From the NCBI GenBank assembly GCA_033851545.1, contig JAWWOO010000066.1, positions 13,131 to 77,130 of the forward strand: a stretch of DNA of 64,000 nt. Reading direction: 5' to 3'. The stretch's first letter is position 1, and every line of letters starts with the position of its first letter. The notes beneath the pieces are model-generated. The model searched no databases. It saw only the letters and a list, made by a program, of their open reading frames with translations, and was not told the origin of the DNA. Positions 25,647 through 34,326 of the stretch are shown in pieces. The stretch is from JAWWOL01 sp033851545. GTDB lineage: Bacteria > Actinomycetota > Actinomycetes > JAWWOL01. The translations under genes were made by a program, and so were the position numbers.

Positions 25647-26393
25647 TTACGCCCTGCGTTGCACTCCACCGAAGGCCTGAACCAGGGTGATCGCGACCTC
25701 GTTGAGGTGCTCATGCATGAGCCGGGATGCCGTCGCCGAGTCCCGGTTCTCGAGCGCGGAGAGGAGCTCGCCATGTGCCTGCAGCTCTTCACTCGAGGTG
25801 ACATGGCCCTCGACGCTGGGCATCAGGTAGTGCAGGCGGCGCACCTCGTCCAGCAACCCGGTCAAGATCGATTGCGCCCGGGTGTTTCTGACGATCTCGG
25901 AAAGCGCGAGATGGAATTCCTGCGCTGAGGCCAGCGCAGAATCCAGGTCGCTCGCTGCATGCGCCTGCGCGGCGACGAGGGTTTTCAACCGCACCAGGTC
26001 TTTCTCTGTTGCCATTGCCGCAGCGTCTGCGCAGAGAGCCGGTTCGATCAGTGACCGGAGAGTGAAGATCTCGCGGACATCATTGAGTTGCATCGGTCGG
26101 ATCAGATAGCCCTTGCGGGGCAGGACAACCACCCAGTTGTCCTGTGCCAGCAGCCGGAGTGCTTCGCGAACCGGCGTCTTCGAGACGCCGTACCGATGGG
26201 CGAGGTCCGCCTCGATCACCAGCTCGCCTGGTTCGCGCCGGGCGCGGAGAATGTCTTCCTTCAACCGGTCGTACACCTGCTCGGTGAGGGAAGGGGACCG
26301 GGACGATTCGGCCGACGCGTCGTCCGGAGCGATCGCCACTGCCGCATTACCGCCCATCGTCGTCGTGTCGACAACCAGCGTACCAAGCCGCAT
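25647..26393 (-). CDS. GntR-family regulator, FCD (FadR-like) subgroup
   Basis: A 248-aa repressor. The winged helix near residues 35-100 includes EADLAHRYGVSKTPVREALRLL (22 residues; key part VSKTPVREAL), typical of GntR. The C-terminal FCD helical bundle has the FHLALSEIVRN segment. The gene is convergent with the end of the catabolic operon (12 bp apart), the classic position for a pathway-specific FCD regulator of sugar-acid or aromatic genes. The start is ATG 26393; ATG 26357 is possible. Its effector would be an acid from that pathway (inference). Confidence 0.88.
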   Translation of the reverse strand: MRLGTLVVDTTTMGGNAAVAIAPDDASAESSRSPSLTEQVYDRLKEDILRARREPGELVIEADLAHRYGVSKTPVREALRLLAQDNWVVVLPRKGYLIRPMQLNDVREIFTLRSLIEPALCADAAAMATEKDLVRLKTLVAAQAHAASDLDSALASAQEFHLALSEIVRNTRAQSILTGLLDEVRRLHYLMPSVEGHVTSSEELQAHGELLSALENRDSATASRLMHEHLNEVAITLVQAFGGVQRRA

Positions 26394-26679
26394 AGGCGGG
26401 GGCGGCCCTCAGCTCGGCCACCCACAGCCCGTGGCGGGCGCCTGCGGACGATGCCTCATCTCTCCCTGGTGGAGTTGACGCCGGCACGCCTCCGACTGCT
26501 GCCGCGGTGATCATCGCCATCCGTCCACCCAGGGCGTCCGCTTGCCATCGCCCCCAGCCACGTTGCTTGCCGTGAGGCGCTGTGAGAAGCCATACGTCTT
26601 GGCATCTACCTGTCCCGTGGACATGTCAACCTACCGAGGCGCACAGTGGCTTGACTACGTCTCGACGGGAGTTCACTGC
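26394..26679. other. Intergenic region before the 2-oxoacid dehydrogenase operon
   Basis: No gene is visible. The frame of the E1-alpha gene stays open back to 26542, but the protein family begins after 26680. The region must hold the promoters of the divergent GntR gene and the E1-alpha gene; I cannot place them with confidence. Confidence 0.4.
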
Positions 26680-27789
26680 ATGACATCGTTGACTCACTCC
26701 GCGACCAACGACCGGTCGTTGCTTCCCGGTGAGCGGCCGTTCGCACTGCTGGGCGCTGGGGGTGAGCTCACTGGCCGGACGGACTTTCCCATGCCCAGTC
26801 CGGAAGAGCTGGTGGCGCTTTATCGTGCCATGGTCATCGGCCGCCGATTCGACAGCCAAGCCACCGCACTGACCAAGCAGGGGCGACTGGCCGTCTATCC
26901 CTCCTCACGCGGCCAGGAGGCGTGCCAGGTGGGCGTGGTGCATGCGATGCGCAACCAGGACTGGCTGTTTCCCACCTACCGGGACTCTGTCGCGCTGGTG
27001 ACGAGGGGCGTGCACCCGGTCGATGTGCTGTGTCTGCTGCGGGGAGACTGGCACTGTGGTTATGACCCGTACGAGCGTCGGGTCGCTCCCCAATGCACTC
27101 CGTTGGCGACCAATACCCTGCATGCCGTCGGTTTGGCGCACGCCGCCACCTTGAAGCACGAAGATGTGGTGGCCGTCGTCCTTCTCGGTGACGGAGCGAC
27201 CAGCGAGGGTGACACTCATGAGGCTCTGAACTTCGCAGCCGTTTGGAATGCTCCGGTCGTTTTCCTGATTCAGAACAACGGCTACGCCATCAGCGTGCCG
27301 TCGGCACGACAGACCGTGGCGCCGTCGCTGGCACACAAGGGCATCGGTTATGGCATCGCCTCGGTGCAGGTTGACGGCAACGACCCGGCGGCGGTCTTTG
27401 CCACCGTTCGATCTGCGGTGGAGGCCGCGGCTGCTGGCGGCGGTCCCACGCTCATCGAGGCCCTGACTTACCGGGTCGGAGCGCACACGAACGCTGATGA
27501 CGCGACGAAGTACCGCCAGCCGGAGGAAGTCGAAGCGTGGCTGGTTCGCGACCCGATTACCCGCCTTGAGCTCTACCTCCAGTCCGAGCACCTCATCGAC
27601 GAGACGGACACGGCTGAGCTGGAGGCGGAGGCGGAGGCGCTCGCGGCTGCGTTGCGGCTGGCTCTCAACGACGATGCGGACCTGAACCCGGCCGACCTCT
27701 TCGCGCACGTCTATGTCACGCCGACCGCGATGCTGGCCGCCCAGCAGCAGGCGCTCCAAGCGGAGCTTTCCGAGCCGGAGGGGGAGTAG
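26680..27789 (+). CDS. 2-oxoacid dehydrogenase E1 component, alpha subunit
   Basis: A 369-aa thiamine-diphosphate enzyme subunit. The ThDP motif runs from GDGATSEGD to NN (GDGATSEGDTHEALNFAA, then FLIQNNGYAIS). The segment with SSRGQEACQVG and the phosphorylation-loop-like region YRVGAHTNADDATKYR match branched-chain or pyruvate E1-alpha. With the beta subunit it decarboxylates a 2-oxo acid onto lipoyl-E2. The start is ATG 26680, which gives the normal family length; ATG 26623 is an alternative. A nearby Lrp regulator favours branched-chain 2-oxo acids over pyruvate. Confidence 0.87.
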   Translation: MTSLTHSATNDRSLLPGERPFALLGAGGELTGRTDFPMPSPEELVALYRAMVIGRRFDSQATALTKQGRLAVYPSSRGQEACQVGVVHAMRNQDWLFPTYRDSVALVTRGVHPVDVLCLLRGDWHCGYDPYERRVAPQCTPLATNTLHAVGLAHAATLKHEDVVAVVLLGDGATSEGDTHEALNFAAVWNAPVVFLIQNNGYAISVPSARQTVAPSLAHKGIGYGIASVQVDGNDPAAVFATVRSAVEAAAAGGGPTLIEALTYRVGAHTNADDATKYRQPEEVEAWLVRDPITRLELYLQSEHLIDETDTAELEAEAEALAAALRLALNDDADLNPADLFAHVYVTPTAMLAAQQQALQAELSEPEGE

Positions 27790-28823
27790 TGAGCTCGACC
27801 CTGGATCAGCGCACAGCGCCGACAGAAGGGCCACCGCCTGCGGCCCCGGTGACCATGGCGGCCGCGTTGAACCGGGCGCTTGCAGATGCCCTGGAGCAAG
27901 ATGCGCGCGTCCTGGTCTTTGGCGAAGACGTCGGCGCGTTGGGTGGTGTGTTCCGCGTCACCGAAGGTCTCGCCGCGCGGTTCGGCGATGAGCGGGTGTT
28001 CGACACACCGGTCGCCGAAGCCGGAATCGTGGGCACCGCCATCGGGATGGCCATGAATGGGCTCAGGCCTGTGGTGGAAATGCAGTTCGACGCATTTGCC
28101 TATCCGGCCTTCGAGCAGATTACCAGTCACCTCGCCAAGCTCCACAACCGCACGAGGGGCCGGATAGAGCTGCCGATTGTCGTGCGCATCCCGTACGGAG
28201 GCGGTATCGGGGGAGTGGAGCACCACTGTGACTCGTCGGAGGCCTACTACACGCACACCGCGGGACTGAGGGTGGTGACGCCAGGGTCACCCAGGGACGC
28301 GTACACCCTCCTGCGTCAGGCGATCGACAGTCCGGACCCGGTCATTTTTCTGGAGCCCAAGAGACGCTACTGGTCCAAGGAGAGCGGCCCACTCGATCTC
28401 GCCGGGCCGGCGATCGATTCGGCGGTGGTCCGTCGACCGGGTAATGACGTGACCCTCATCAGCTACGGAGGGACCACGGCGACGGCTCTGCAGGCCGCCG
28501 AGGCCGGCCTCGAGGAGGGGTGGGACATCGAGGTGATCGACCTCCGCAGCCTTTCGCCCTTCGACGACGCTCTGGTGGCAGAGTCGGTCCGGCGTACTGG
28601 AAGGGCCGTCATCGTGCACGAGGCCGCGGGCTTCGGGGGTTACGGCGCCGAGATCGCGGCCCGCCTCACCGAGCAGTGCTTCCATTTCCTCGAGGCCCCG
28701 ATCCTGCGGGTCGCCGGCTTCGACATTCCGTACCCTCCGCCAAAGCTCGAGGAGCACCACCTGCCCAACGTTGACCGGATCCTCGACGCGGTCGCGCGAC
28801 TTCAGTGGGACGACGATGTCTGA
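27789..28823 (+). CDS. 2-oxoacid dehydrogenase E1 component, beta subunit
   Basis: A 344-aa E1-beta (transketolase-like pyrimidine-binding plus C-terminal domain). The segments GEDVGALGGVFRVTEGL, RVFDTPVAEAGIVGTAIGMA and HCDSSEAYYTHTAGL are characteristic. It forms the alpha2beta2 E1 with the upstream product. The GTG start shares one base with the E1-alpha stop (TAGTG at 27787-27791), and the gene end overlaps the E2 start by 8 bp. Confidence 0.92.
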   Translation: MSSTLDQRTAPTEGPPPAAPVTMAAALNRALADALEQDARVLVFGEDVGALGGVFRVTEGLAARFGDERVFDTPVAEAGIVGTAIGMAMNGLRPVVEMQFDAFAYPAFEQITSHLAKLHNRTRGRIELPIVVRIPYGGGIGGVEHHCDSSEAYYTHTAGLRVVTPGSPRDAYTLLRQAIDSPDPVIFLEPKRRYWSKESGPLDLAGPAIDSAVVRRPGNDVTLISYGGTTATALQAAEAGLEEGWDIEVIDLRSLSPFDDALVAESVRRTGRAVIVHEAAGFGGYGAEIAARLTEQCFHFLEAPILRVAGFDIPYPPPKLEEHHLPNVDRILDAVARLQWDDDV

Positions 28824-30126
28824 CTTCCTCCTCCCCGACCTGGGTGAGGGTCTCACCGAGGCCGAGATCATCGCCTGGCACGTGAAGGTGGGCGACCCGG
28901 TTGTCGTCGACCAGATAGTCGTCGACGTGGAGACCGCCAAGGCGGCAGTCGAGGTTCCGGTGCCCTTCGCCGGAGTGGTGACCGCGCTCCACGCGCAAGC
29001 AGGTGACGTCGTGGATGTCGGCAAGCCTCTGATCAGCGTCGACCAGACGGTTGTCGAGACCCGGCCGGCCCAACCCGTTCGCGAACCAGGCGTGGTCTTC
29101 CCAACGCCGACGGACGACAGCCAGGACGCCGAACCGAGCGGCAGCGTCCTGATCGGCTATGGGACCTCAGTGCGCCAGAGCCGACGGCCGAGACGGAGCA
29201 GGCGCAACCTGTCAGCGCCCGCAGACCCAGCCGTCGTCCGAGCAGCGGGTCCGGTGGTGGTCGTCTCGCCCCTCGTTCGCAGCTTGGCCCGCAATGCCGC
29301 GGTGAACCTCTCCAGCGTGCAGGGCACCGGGTCCGGTGGCCTTGTCCGCCGGCGCGATGTCGAAGAGGCGATCCGTGAACGCGATCTGGCGCCCGGACCG
29401 GCACAGGTCACCGACTCCGAGCCCGGCGCCCCGGTCGAGGGCAGTCAGCGGGTCAAGATGACGGGGATGCGCAAGGCCGTAGCCGAAAAGCTCAGCCGGT
29501 CCCGTCGCGAGATCCCCGAGGCCACTGTCTGGGTGGAGGTCGATGCGACGGAGCTGCTTGCCGCCCGCGCCGTCCTCCGTGCGCGAGAGCCGACCGAGCC
29601 GATGGGGTTGATGGCGTTGGTCGCCCGCTTCGCGGTCCTGGGGCTGGCCCGCTTCCCCGAGCTGAATGCCCGCATTGACGGGGATGAGATCGTCTTCAGC
29701 AGCTCTGTGCACCTGGGCTTCGCCGCGCAGACCGAGCGCGGTTTGGTCGTGCCCGTCGTGCGAGATGCGCATCGTTTGTCCACCCGCAAGCTCGCTGGGT
29801 CCATCCACACATTGGCGGCTGCTGCACGGGCCGGTGTGATCAGCCCGGCACAGCTGACCGGAGGCACCTTCACCGTGAACAACTACGGGGTGTTCGGGGT
29901 GGATGGTTCGGCCGCCATCATCAATCACCCCGAGGTCGCGATCCTCGGGCTCGGCCGGGTGGTCGAGCGTCCGTGGGTGGTGGCCGGCGAGATTGTCATT
30001 CGCAGTGTGAGCCAGCTGACCTTGGCTTTCGACCACCGTGTTTGCGATGGCGCGACAGCAGGTGGATTCCTGCGGTTCGTGGCTGACTGTGTCGAGTCTC
30101 CCGTCGTGGCGCTTGGGGAGGCCTGA
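28816..30126 (+). CDS. 2-oxoacid dehydrogenase E2 (dihydrolipoamide acyltransferase)
   Basis: A 436-aa E2 core protein. One lipoyl domain occupies residues 1-75, with the lipoylated lysine at Lys42 in DVETAKAAVEV. A flexible linker rich in Arg/Pro/Ala precedes the E1/E3-binding domain (VSPLVRSLARNAAVNLSSV, about residues 158-195), followed by the catalytic domain ending with DHRVCDG, which holds the active-site His and Asp. ATG 28816 overlaps E1-beta by 8 bp. No dihydrolipoamide dehydrogenase (E3) follows, so E3 must come from elsewhere in the genome. Confidence 0.92.
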   Translation: MSDFLLPDLGEGLTEAEIIAWHVKVGDPVVVDQIVVDVETAKAAVEVPVPFAGVVTALHAQAGDVVDVGKPLISVDQTVVETRPAQPVREPGVVFPTPTDDSQDAEPSGSVLIGYGTSVRQSRRPRRSRRNLSAPADPAVVRAAGPVVVVSPLVRSLARNAAVNLSSVQGTGSGGLVRRRDVEEAIRERDLAPGPAQVTDSEPGAPVEGSQRVKMTGMRKAVAEKLSRSRREIPEATVWVEVDATELLAARAVLRAREPTEPMGLMALVARFAVLGLARFPELNARIDGDEIVFSSSVHLGFAAQTERGLVVPVVRDAHRLSTRKLAGSIHTLAAAARAGVISPAQLTGGTFTVNNYGVFGVDGSAAIINHPEVAILGLGRVVERPWVVAGEIVIRSVSQLTLAFDHRVCDGATAGGFLRFVADCVESPVVALGEA

Positions 30127-30140
30127 TGGACTAGCCATCG

Positions 30141-30581
30141 TTATCGGTTCGGCAGGTCCTCGAAAATCAGCAGGGTGCGGGTGGCCAGGACACCCGGAAC
30201 TGCCTGCAAGCTGTCGAGAACCAGCCTGCGAAGGGCTTCGTTGTCCTTGGTGCGGACGAGCAACATGACGTCGACGTCACCACCGACGAGGGCCATGTGC
30301 TTGACCTCCGGAATCTGGCGTAGTTGCTGCGTCAGATCGCGCCAGGAATTCTGTCGCACGGTGAGCTGTACGTAGGCCGATGTTCCCAGGCCACTGCGAA
30401 CCGGGTCGACGATCGCCGTGAAACCGACGAGGACGTGCAGGTCCTTCAACCGCTCCAGCCGGCTGTACGCGTTGGCCCGTGACACGTTGACGAGCTCGGC
30501 GAGGGCTCGGACGGAGATTCGGCCGTCGTTGGTCAGCTCCTCCAGCATGCGCCTGTCGGTTGCATCCAGTTCGTCACTCAT
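30141..30581 (-). CDS. Lrp/AsnC-family regulator
   Basis: A 146-aa protein with an N-terminal helix-turn-helix (RISVRALAELVNVSRANAYSRL region, residues 20-45) and a C-terminal RAM/AsnC ligand domain. It is convergent with the E2 gene, 14 bp from its stop. Lrp-family proteins next to bkd operons sense branched-chain amino acids, which is the best clue that the adjacent dehydrogenase acts on branched-chain 2-oxo acids. This link is by analogy. Confidence 0.9.
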   Translation of the reverse strand: MSDELDATDRRMLEELTNDGRISVRALAELVNVSRANAYSRLERLKDLHVLVGFTAIVDPVRSGLGTSAYVQLTVRQNSWRDLTQQLRQIPEVKHMALVGGDVDVMLLVRTKDNEALRRLVLDSLQAVPGVLATRTLLIFEDLPNR

Positions 30582-30763
30582 GCTGCAACATCACCTTCTG
30601 GGAGATCGCTGGGGGAACGACATACGGCTCTGTCTGATCGGTCTACAGCACCGATCGTCTCCTGTCGACGGCTGAGAGGTATCAATGCGCCATCTGTGGG
30701 CCATAGTTTGCGGACAACGAACCCCGGGAGGGTCGGTGCTCAACTCAGCGGCTTCGGGACCAC

Positions 30764-32302
30764 GTGGCTGACGTGCGGGTCAGCGCTGGGTCCGCTGTCG
30801 GCATAGTCGGCGCAGGGACCATGGGAGCCGGTATCGCCCAGGTGGCGGCACTCGCCGGCCACGTGGTGCTGCTGTTCGATGCAGAACCCGGACAAGCACT
30901 CGAATCGGTCGAACGGGTACGGACCCGCGTGGACCGCCTCTCGGCGCAGAACAGGGTTGACGCCTCGACGGCTTCCGCCGCCTGCGCCAACCTGTCCGCT
31001 GCCGGAGCTGTCGGTGACTTGGCGGGTTGCCGGCTCGTGATCGAGGCCGCGGCAGAGGCGCTCGACGTGAAGCAGGACATCTTTCGGGCCCTGGAGAACG
31101 TCGTGAGCGACGACTGTGTTCTGGCCACCAACACTTCCTCCCTCTCGGTCACCGCCATTGCGAAAACCCTGCGCCGACCGCAGCGCCTTGTTGGTATGCA
31201 TTTCTTCAACCCGGCCACAGCCATGGAGCTGGTGGAGGTTGTCTCCGGTCTCGCGACCGACCCGAAGGTAGCCGGCGTTGTTGCCGACATCGCGACGGCA
31301 TGGGGTAAGACGCCCGTGCGCGTGACCTCGACGCCGGGTTTCGTGGTGAACCGCGTGGCGCGCCCCTTCTACGGTGAGGGGCTGCGGGCCCTGGAGGAGC
31401 GGGCAGCTGATCCAGCCACCATCGACGCGGTTCTCCGGGAGGCCGGCGGCTTCCGGATGGGCCCGCTGGAGCTGACCGACCTCATCGGCCAGGACGTCAA
31501 CCTGGCGGTGACGCGATCGGTCTGGGAACTCTTCGGCCAGGACCCGCGTTTCACGCCTTCCATTGCTCAGCAGGCGTTGGTCGACGCCGGTCGGCTCGGC
31601 CGCAAGACCGGTCGCGGCTTCTACCGGTACGGCGACGACGCACAGCCGGAGGTTCCCGCCACCGCGGCGCCGGCGCCTGCTCCTCACCAGGTGACCGTCG
31701 CCGGAGACTGGGGGCCCTGGCTGCCGCTCTGGGAGCGGCTTCGCCGAGCCGGAGTCGAGGTCCTCGAAGGGGACACGCGCGACAGCGAGGCGCCGTTCGC
31801 GGAACTGGCCGGCGGTGCCTTGCTCGTGCCGAGCGACGGCCGGACAGCGACCGAACGCGCTAGCCTCGCGCGGGTCCCTGTCGTGGTCGTGGACCTTGCC
31901 TTCGACCCGCTCGAGGCGACGCGGTTCGCCATTGCGGCAGCGGACGGCTGGCCGTCGGCTGCGACCACTCACGCGGTTGGCCTGCTCCAGGCGACAGGGG
32001 CAACGGTCAGCGTCATCGACGACCTGCCCGGGCTGCTCGTGGCTCGTACCGTCGCCATGCTCGTCAACCAGGCCGTCGACTGCGTGGCCCTCGGTGTAGC
32101 CTCCGCGGCCGACGTCGACACCGCCATGCGGCTGGGGGCGGCCTACCCGATCGGCCCGCTGGAATGGGGCGCTCGGCTGGGCGCCGGCCGGGTGACCTCG
32201 ATCCTGGATGCCCTGGATCGGGCCTATCCTGGCGGTCGCTACCGGGTCTGCCCCGCGCTGCGGCGCAGCACCCTCTCGGGCAGGAGCCTGCGTGAGATCT
32301 GA
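30764..32302 (+). CDS. paaH: 3-hydroxyacyl-CoA dehydrogenase, phenylacetate type
   Basis: A 512-aa NAD-dependent dehydrogenase. The Rossmann motif is GIVGAGTMGAGIAQVAALAG, the catalytic segment is GMHFFNPATAMELVE, and the first C-terminal domain follows. A second, more divergent C-terminal domain fills residues ~315-510, as in PaaH/PaaC-type proteins of about 500 aa. It would oxidise the 3-hydroxyadipyl-CoA intermediate of the phenylacetate pathway. The start is GTG 30764; the nearest purine-rich RBS is poorly placed, so the start is less certain. Next is the thiolase gene. Confidence 0.87.
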   Translation: MADVRVSAGSAVGIVGAGTMGAGIAQVAALAGHVVLLFDAEPGQALESVERVRTRVDRLSAQNRVDASTASAACANLSAAGAVGDLAGCRLVIEAAAEALDVKQDIFRALENVVSDDCVLATNTSSLSVTAIAKTLRRPQRLVGMHFFNPATAMELVEVVSGLATDPKVAGVVADIATAWGKTPVRVTSTPGFVVNRVARPFYGEGLRALEERAADPATIDAVLREAGGFRMGPLELTDLIGQDVNLAVTRSVWELFGQDPRFTPSIAQQALVDAGRLGRKTGRGFYRYGDDAQPEVPATAAPAPAPHQVTVAGDWGPWLPLWERLRRAGVEVLEGDTRDSEAPFAELAGGALLVPSDGRTATERASLARVPVVVVDLAFDPLEATRFAIAAADGWPSAATTHAVGLLQATGATVSVIDDLPGLLVARTVAMLVNQAVDCVALGVASAADVDTAMRLGAAYPIGPLEWGARLGAGRVTSILDALDRAYPGGRYRVCPALRRSTLSGRSLREI

Positions 32303-32353
32303 CCCGAACGACCGCGCCCTCGTCCCTCGTCCACACCGTCGATCGGAGCGCTG

Positions 32354-33562
32354 ATGTCCACCGCCTTCCTGGTGACAGGGGTCCGTACGCCGATCGGGCG
32401 CTACGGCGGCGCCCTGGCCTCCGTCCGCCCCGACGACCTCGCTGCCCACGTGCTGCGCACCTTGACCGATCGGCTGCCCTCGGTGGACTGGGGGGCGCTC
32501 GACGACGTCCTTCTTGGTTGTGCCAACCAGGCCGGTGAGGACAACCGCAACGTGGCGCGGATGGCGACGCTGATCGCCGGCCTGCCGGTGGAGGTCCCCG
32601 GCAGCACGATCAACCGGCTCTGCGGCTCCGGCATGGACGCGCTGGGCACCGCCGCTCGCGCCATCCGCGCAGGGGAGGCCGACCTCATGATCGCCGGAGG
32701 GGTGGAGAGCATGAGTCGGGCCCCGTTCGTGGTGCCGAAGGCCGAGACGGCCTACTCCCGGGCCGCCAAGATGGCCGACACCACCATGGGATGGCGTTTC
32801 GCCAACCCCCGGATGGAAGAGCTGTACGGGACCGACGCGATGACCGGGACCGCCGAGAACGTCGCACGGGACTTCGTTGTCGGCCGCGAGGACCAGGACG
32901 CCTTCGCCCTCCGCTCGCAGGAGCGGGCAGCCAAGGCGCTCGCGGACGGGCGACTGGCCCGGGAGATCGTGCCCGTGTCCGTAGCCCAGCGCAAGGGCGA
33001 CCCGGTGGTCGTCGAGCGGGACGAGCATCCGCGCGAATCCTCGCGGGAGGCGCTGGCCCGGTTGCGGCCGCTGTTCGCCGGGGGCAGCGTGACCGCCGGC
33101 AACTCCTCGGGCATCAACGACGGCGCCTGCGCCGTGCTCGTCGCCTCCGGCAGTGCTGTCGAACGCTACGGGCTGACGCCGCTGGCCCGCATCACCGGGA
33201 TGGCCGCAGCCGGCGTGCCGCCGCGCATCATGGGGATCGGGCCGGTTCCCGCCACTCGGCGGCTTCTCGGGCGAGCCGGACTGGACGTTGCTGACGTGGA
33301 CCTGTTCGAGCTGAATGAGGCGTTCGCCTCGCAGGCGCTGGCCGTACTCCGCGAGCTGGGGCTGCCGGACGACGCAGAACACGTCAACCGCAACGGTGGG
33401 GCGATCGCGCTGGGTCATCCCCTGGGCATGACGGGGGCCCGGCTCGGGTTGTCCGCCGCCATCGACCTGGCCGACCGTACGGGCGCGGGTGCCCGGCGAG
33501 CGGTGGCCACGATGTGCATCGGAGTCGGTCAGGGCATCGCGCTGCTGCTGGAGAGCGTCTAA
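32354..33562 (+). CDS. paaJ: 3-oxoadipyl-CoA thiolase
   Basis: A 402-aa thiolase. The nucleophilic cysteine is in NRLCGSGMDAL, the His of NRNGGAIALGHPLGMTGAR and the second Cys of TMCIGVGQGIALL complete the active site. It releases acetyl-CoA and succinyl-CoA from 3-oxoadipyl-CoA and a second thiolytic intermediate. ATG 32354 follows GGAG. It sits 51 nt after paaH and converges with the TetR regulator gene. It could also be an ordinary acetyl-CoA acetyltransferase; location decides for paaJ. Confidence 0.88.
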   Translation: MSTAFLVTGVRTPIGRYGGALASVRPDDLAAHVLRTLTDRLPSVDWGALDDVLLGCANQAGEDNRNVARMATLIAGLPVEVPGSTINRLCGSGMDALGTAARAIRAGEADLMIAGGVESMSRAPFVVPKAETAYSRAAKMADTTMGWRFANPRMEELYGTDAMTGTAENVARDFVVGREDQDAFALRSQERAAKALADGRLAREIVPVSVAQRKGDPVVVERDEHPRESSREALARLRPLFAGGSVTAGNSSGINDGACAVLVASGSAVERYGLTPLARITGMAAAGVPPRIMGIGPVPATRRLLGRAGLDVADVDLFELNEAFASQALAVLRELGLPDDAEHVNRNGGAIALGHPLGMTGARLGLSAAIDLADRTGAGARRAVATMCIGVGQGIALLLESV

Positions 33563-33574
33563 GGTCGGCGGACC

Positions 33575-34252
33575 TCAGCCGCGGCGCGCCTGCAACCCGC
33601 CCAGCGCCAGCTCCACGACGGCGTGGACGATGTCCTCGTCCGAGGTGGTCCGGGCGTCAGGTGCTCGGGGCTCGGTGGCCCGCGAGTCGGGCCGGTACCA
33701 CTGGGTGAGTGAGTTGACCATGCCGAAGAGCAGCCGGGTCACCAGGCGTGGATCGATGTCGCTCCGGATCTCCCTCGCGTCTGCGGCCGCCTGGACCAGC
33801 GTCGCGAGGCGGGCGTCGAAAGCGCGCCGCTGGGCAATCGCCTCCCGCTCGACCTCGGTGTTGCCCCGGAGGCGGAGCAACAGGGTGACGTACGGGAGCT
33901 CGGCGAGCAGCACCTCGGTAGTCCGTCTCAGCACCTTTTCCAGCCGCTCCACCGGCCGGCCGACGTCCTGCTCGTCCTCATCCATCACGGCGGACAGCGC
34001 GTCGAGCGCTCGATGGACGGCGAGCCGCAGCAGCTGCTCCTTGCCGCTCACGTGGTGGTAGAAGGTGGACTTCGTCAGCCCGCTGGCACGGGCGAGGTCC
34101 TCCATGCTGGCCGCCTCGTAGCCGCGTTCGTTGAACACCCGGGCGACGACCTCGACCAGGTCGTCCTGGGTGTAGCGGGCGGGGCGTCCGCGTGCCGCCC
34201 GCTCGGCCGGCACTCCGTCCTGTCCGCCTGCCGTGAGCGTGCCCGTTGACAT
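33575..34252 (-). CDS. TetR-family regulator of the paa genes (PaaR-like)
   Basis: A 225-aa TetR repressor. The HTH region includes YEAASMEDLARASGLTKSTF and then YHHVSGKEQLLRLAV, at residues ~40-85. It is divergent from paaA, with a perfect 14-bp palindrome between the two starts. The gene is placed like PaaR regulators of actinobacteria, which respond to phenylacetyl-CoA. I use ATG 34252; ATG 34273 is in frame but would lie almost on the operator. Confidence 0.87.
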   Translation of the reverse strand: MSTGTLTAGGQDGVPAERAARGRPARYTQDDLVEVVARVFNERGYEAASMEDLARASGLTKSTFYHHVSGKEQLLRLAVHRALDALSAVMDEDEQDVGRPVERLEKVLRRTTEVLLAELPYVTLLLRLRGNTEVEREAIAQRRAFDARLATLVQAAADAREIRSDIDPRLVTRLLFGMVNSLTQWYRPDSRATEPRAPDARTTSDEDIVHAVVELALGGLQARRG

Positions 34253-34278
34253 GGGTTCAGTGTGCCCTATCATGAGTT

Positions 34279-34292
34279 AACGAACGTTCGTT
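34279..34292. promoter_or_regulatory. Perfect 14-bp palindrome, probable PaaR operator
   Basis: AACGAACGTTCGTT is its own reverse complement. It lies 27 nt upstream of the TetR gene start (34252) and 35 nt upstream of paaA (34327), where it would cover both promoters. No second copy is obvious in the gap. Confidence 0.65.
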
Positions 34293-34326
34293 CGGGAACT
34301 CCGAACCGTACGAGAGGGAGGTCGCG

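Noticed and set aside
30740..33418. A very long minus-strand open frame (892 codons) across paaH and paaJ.
   Set aside because: It is antisense to two clear enzymes and lacks any domain; a coding-bias shadow.
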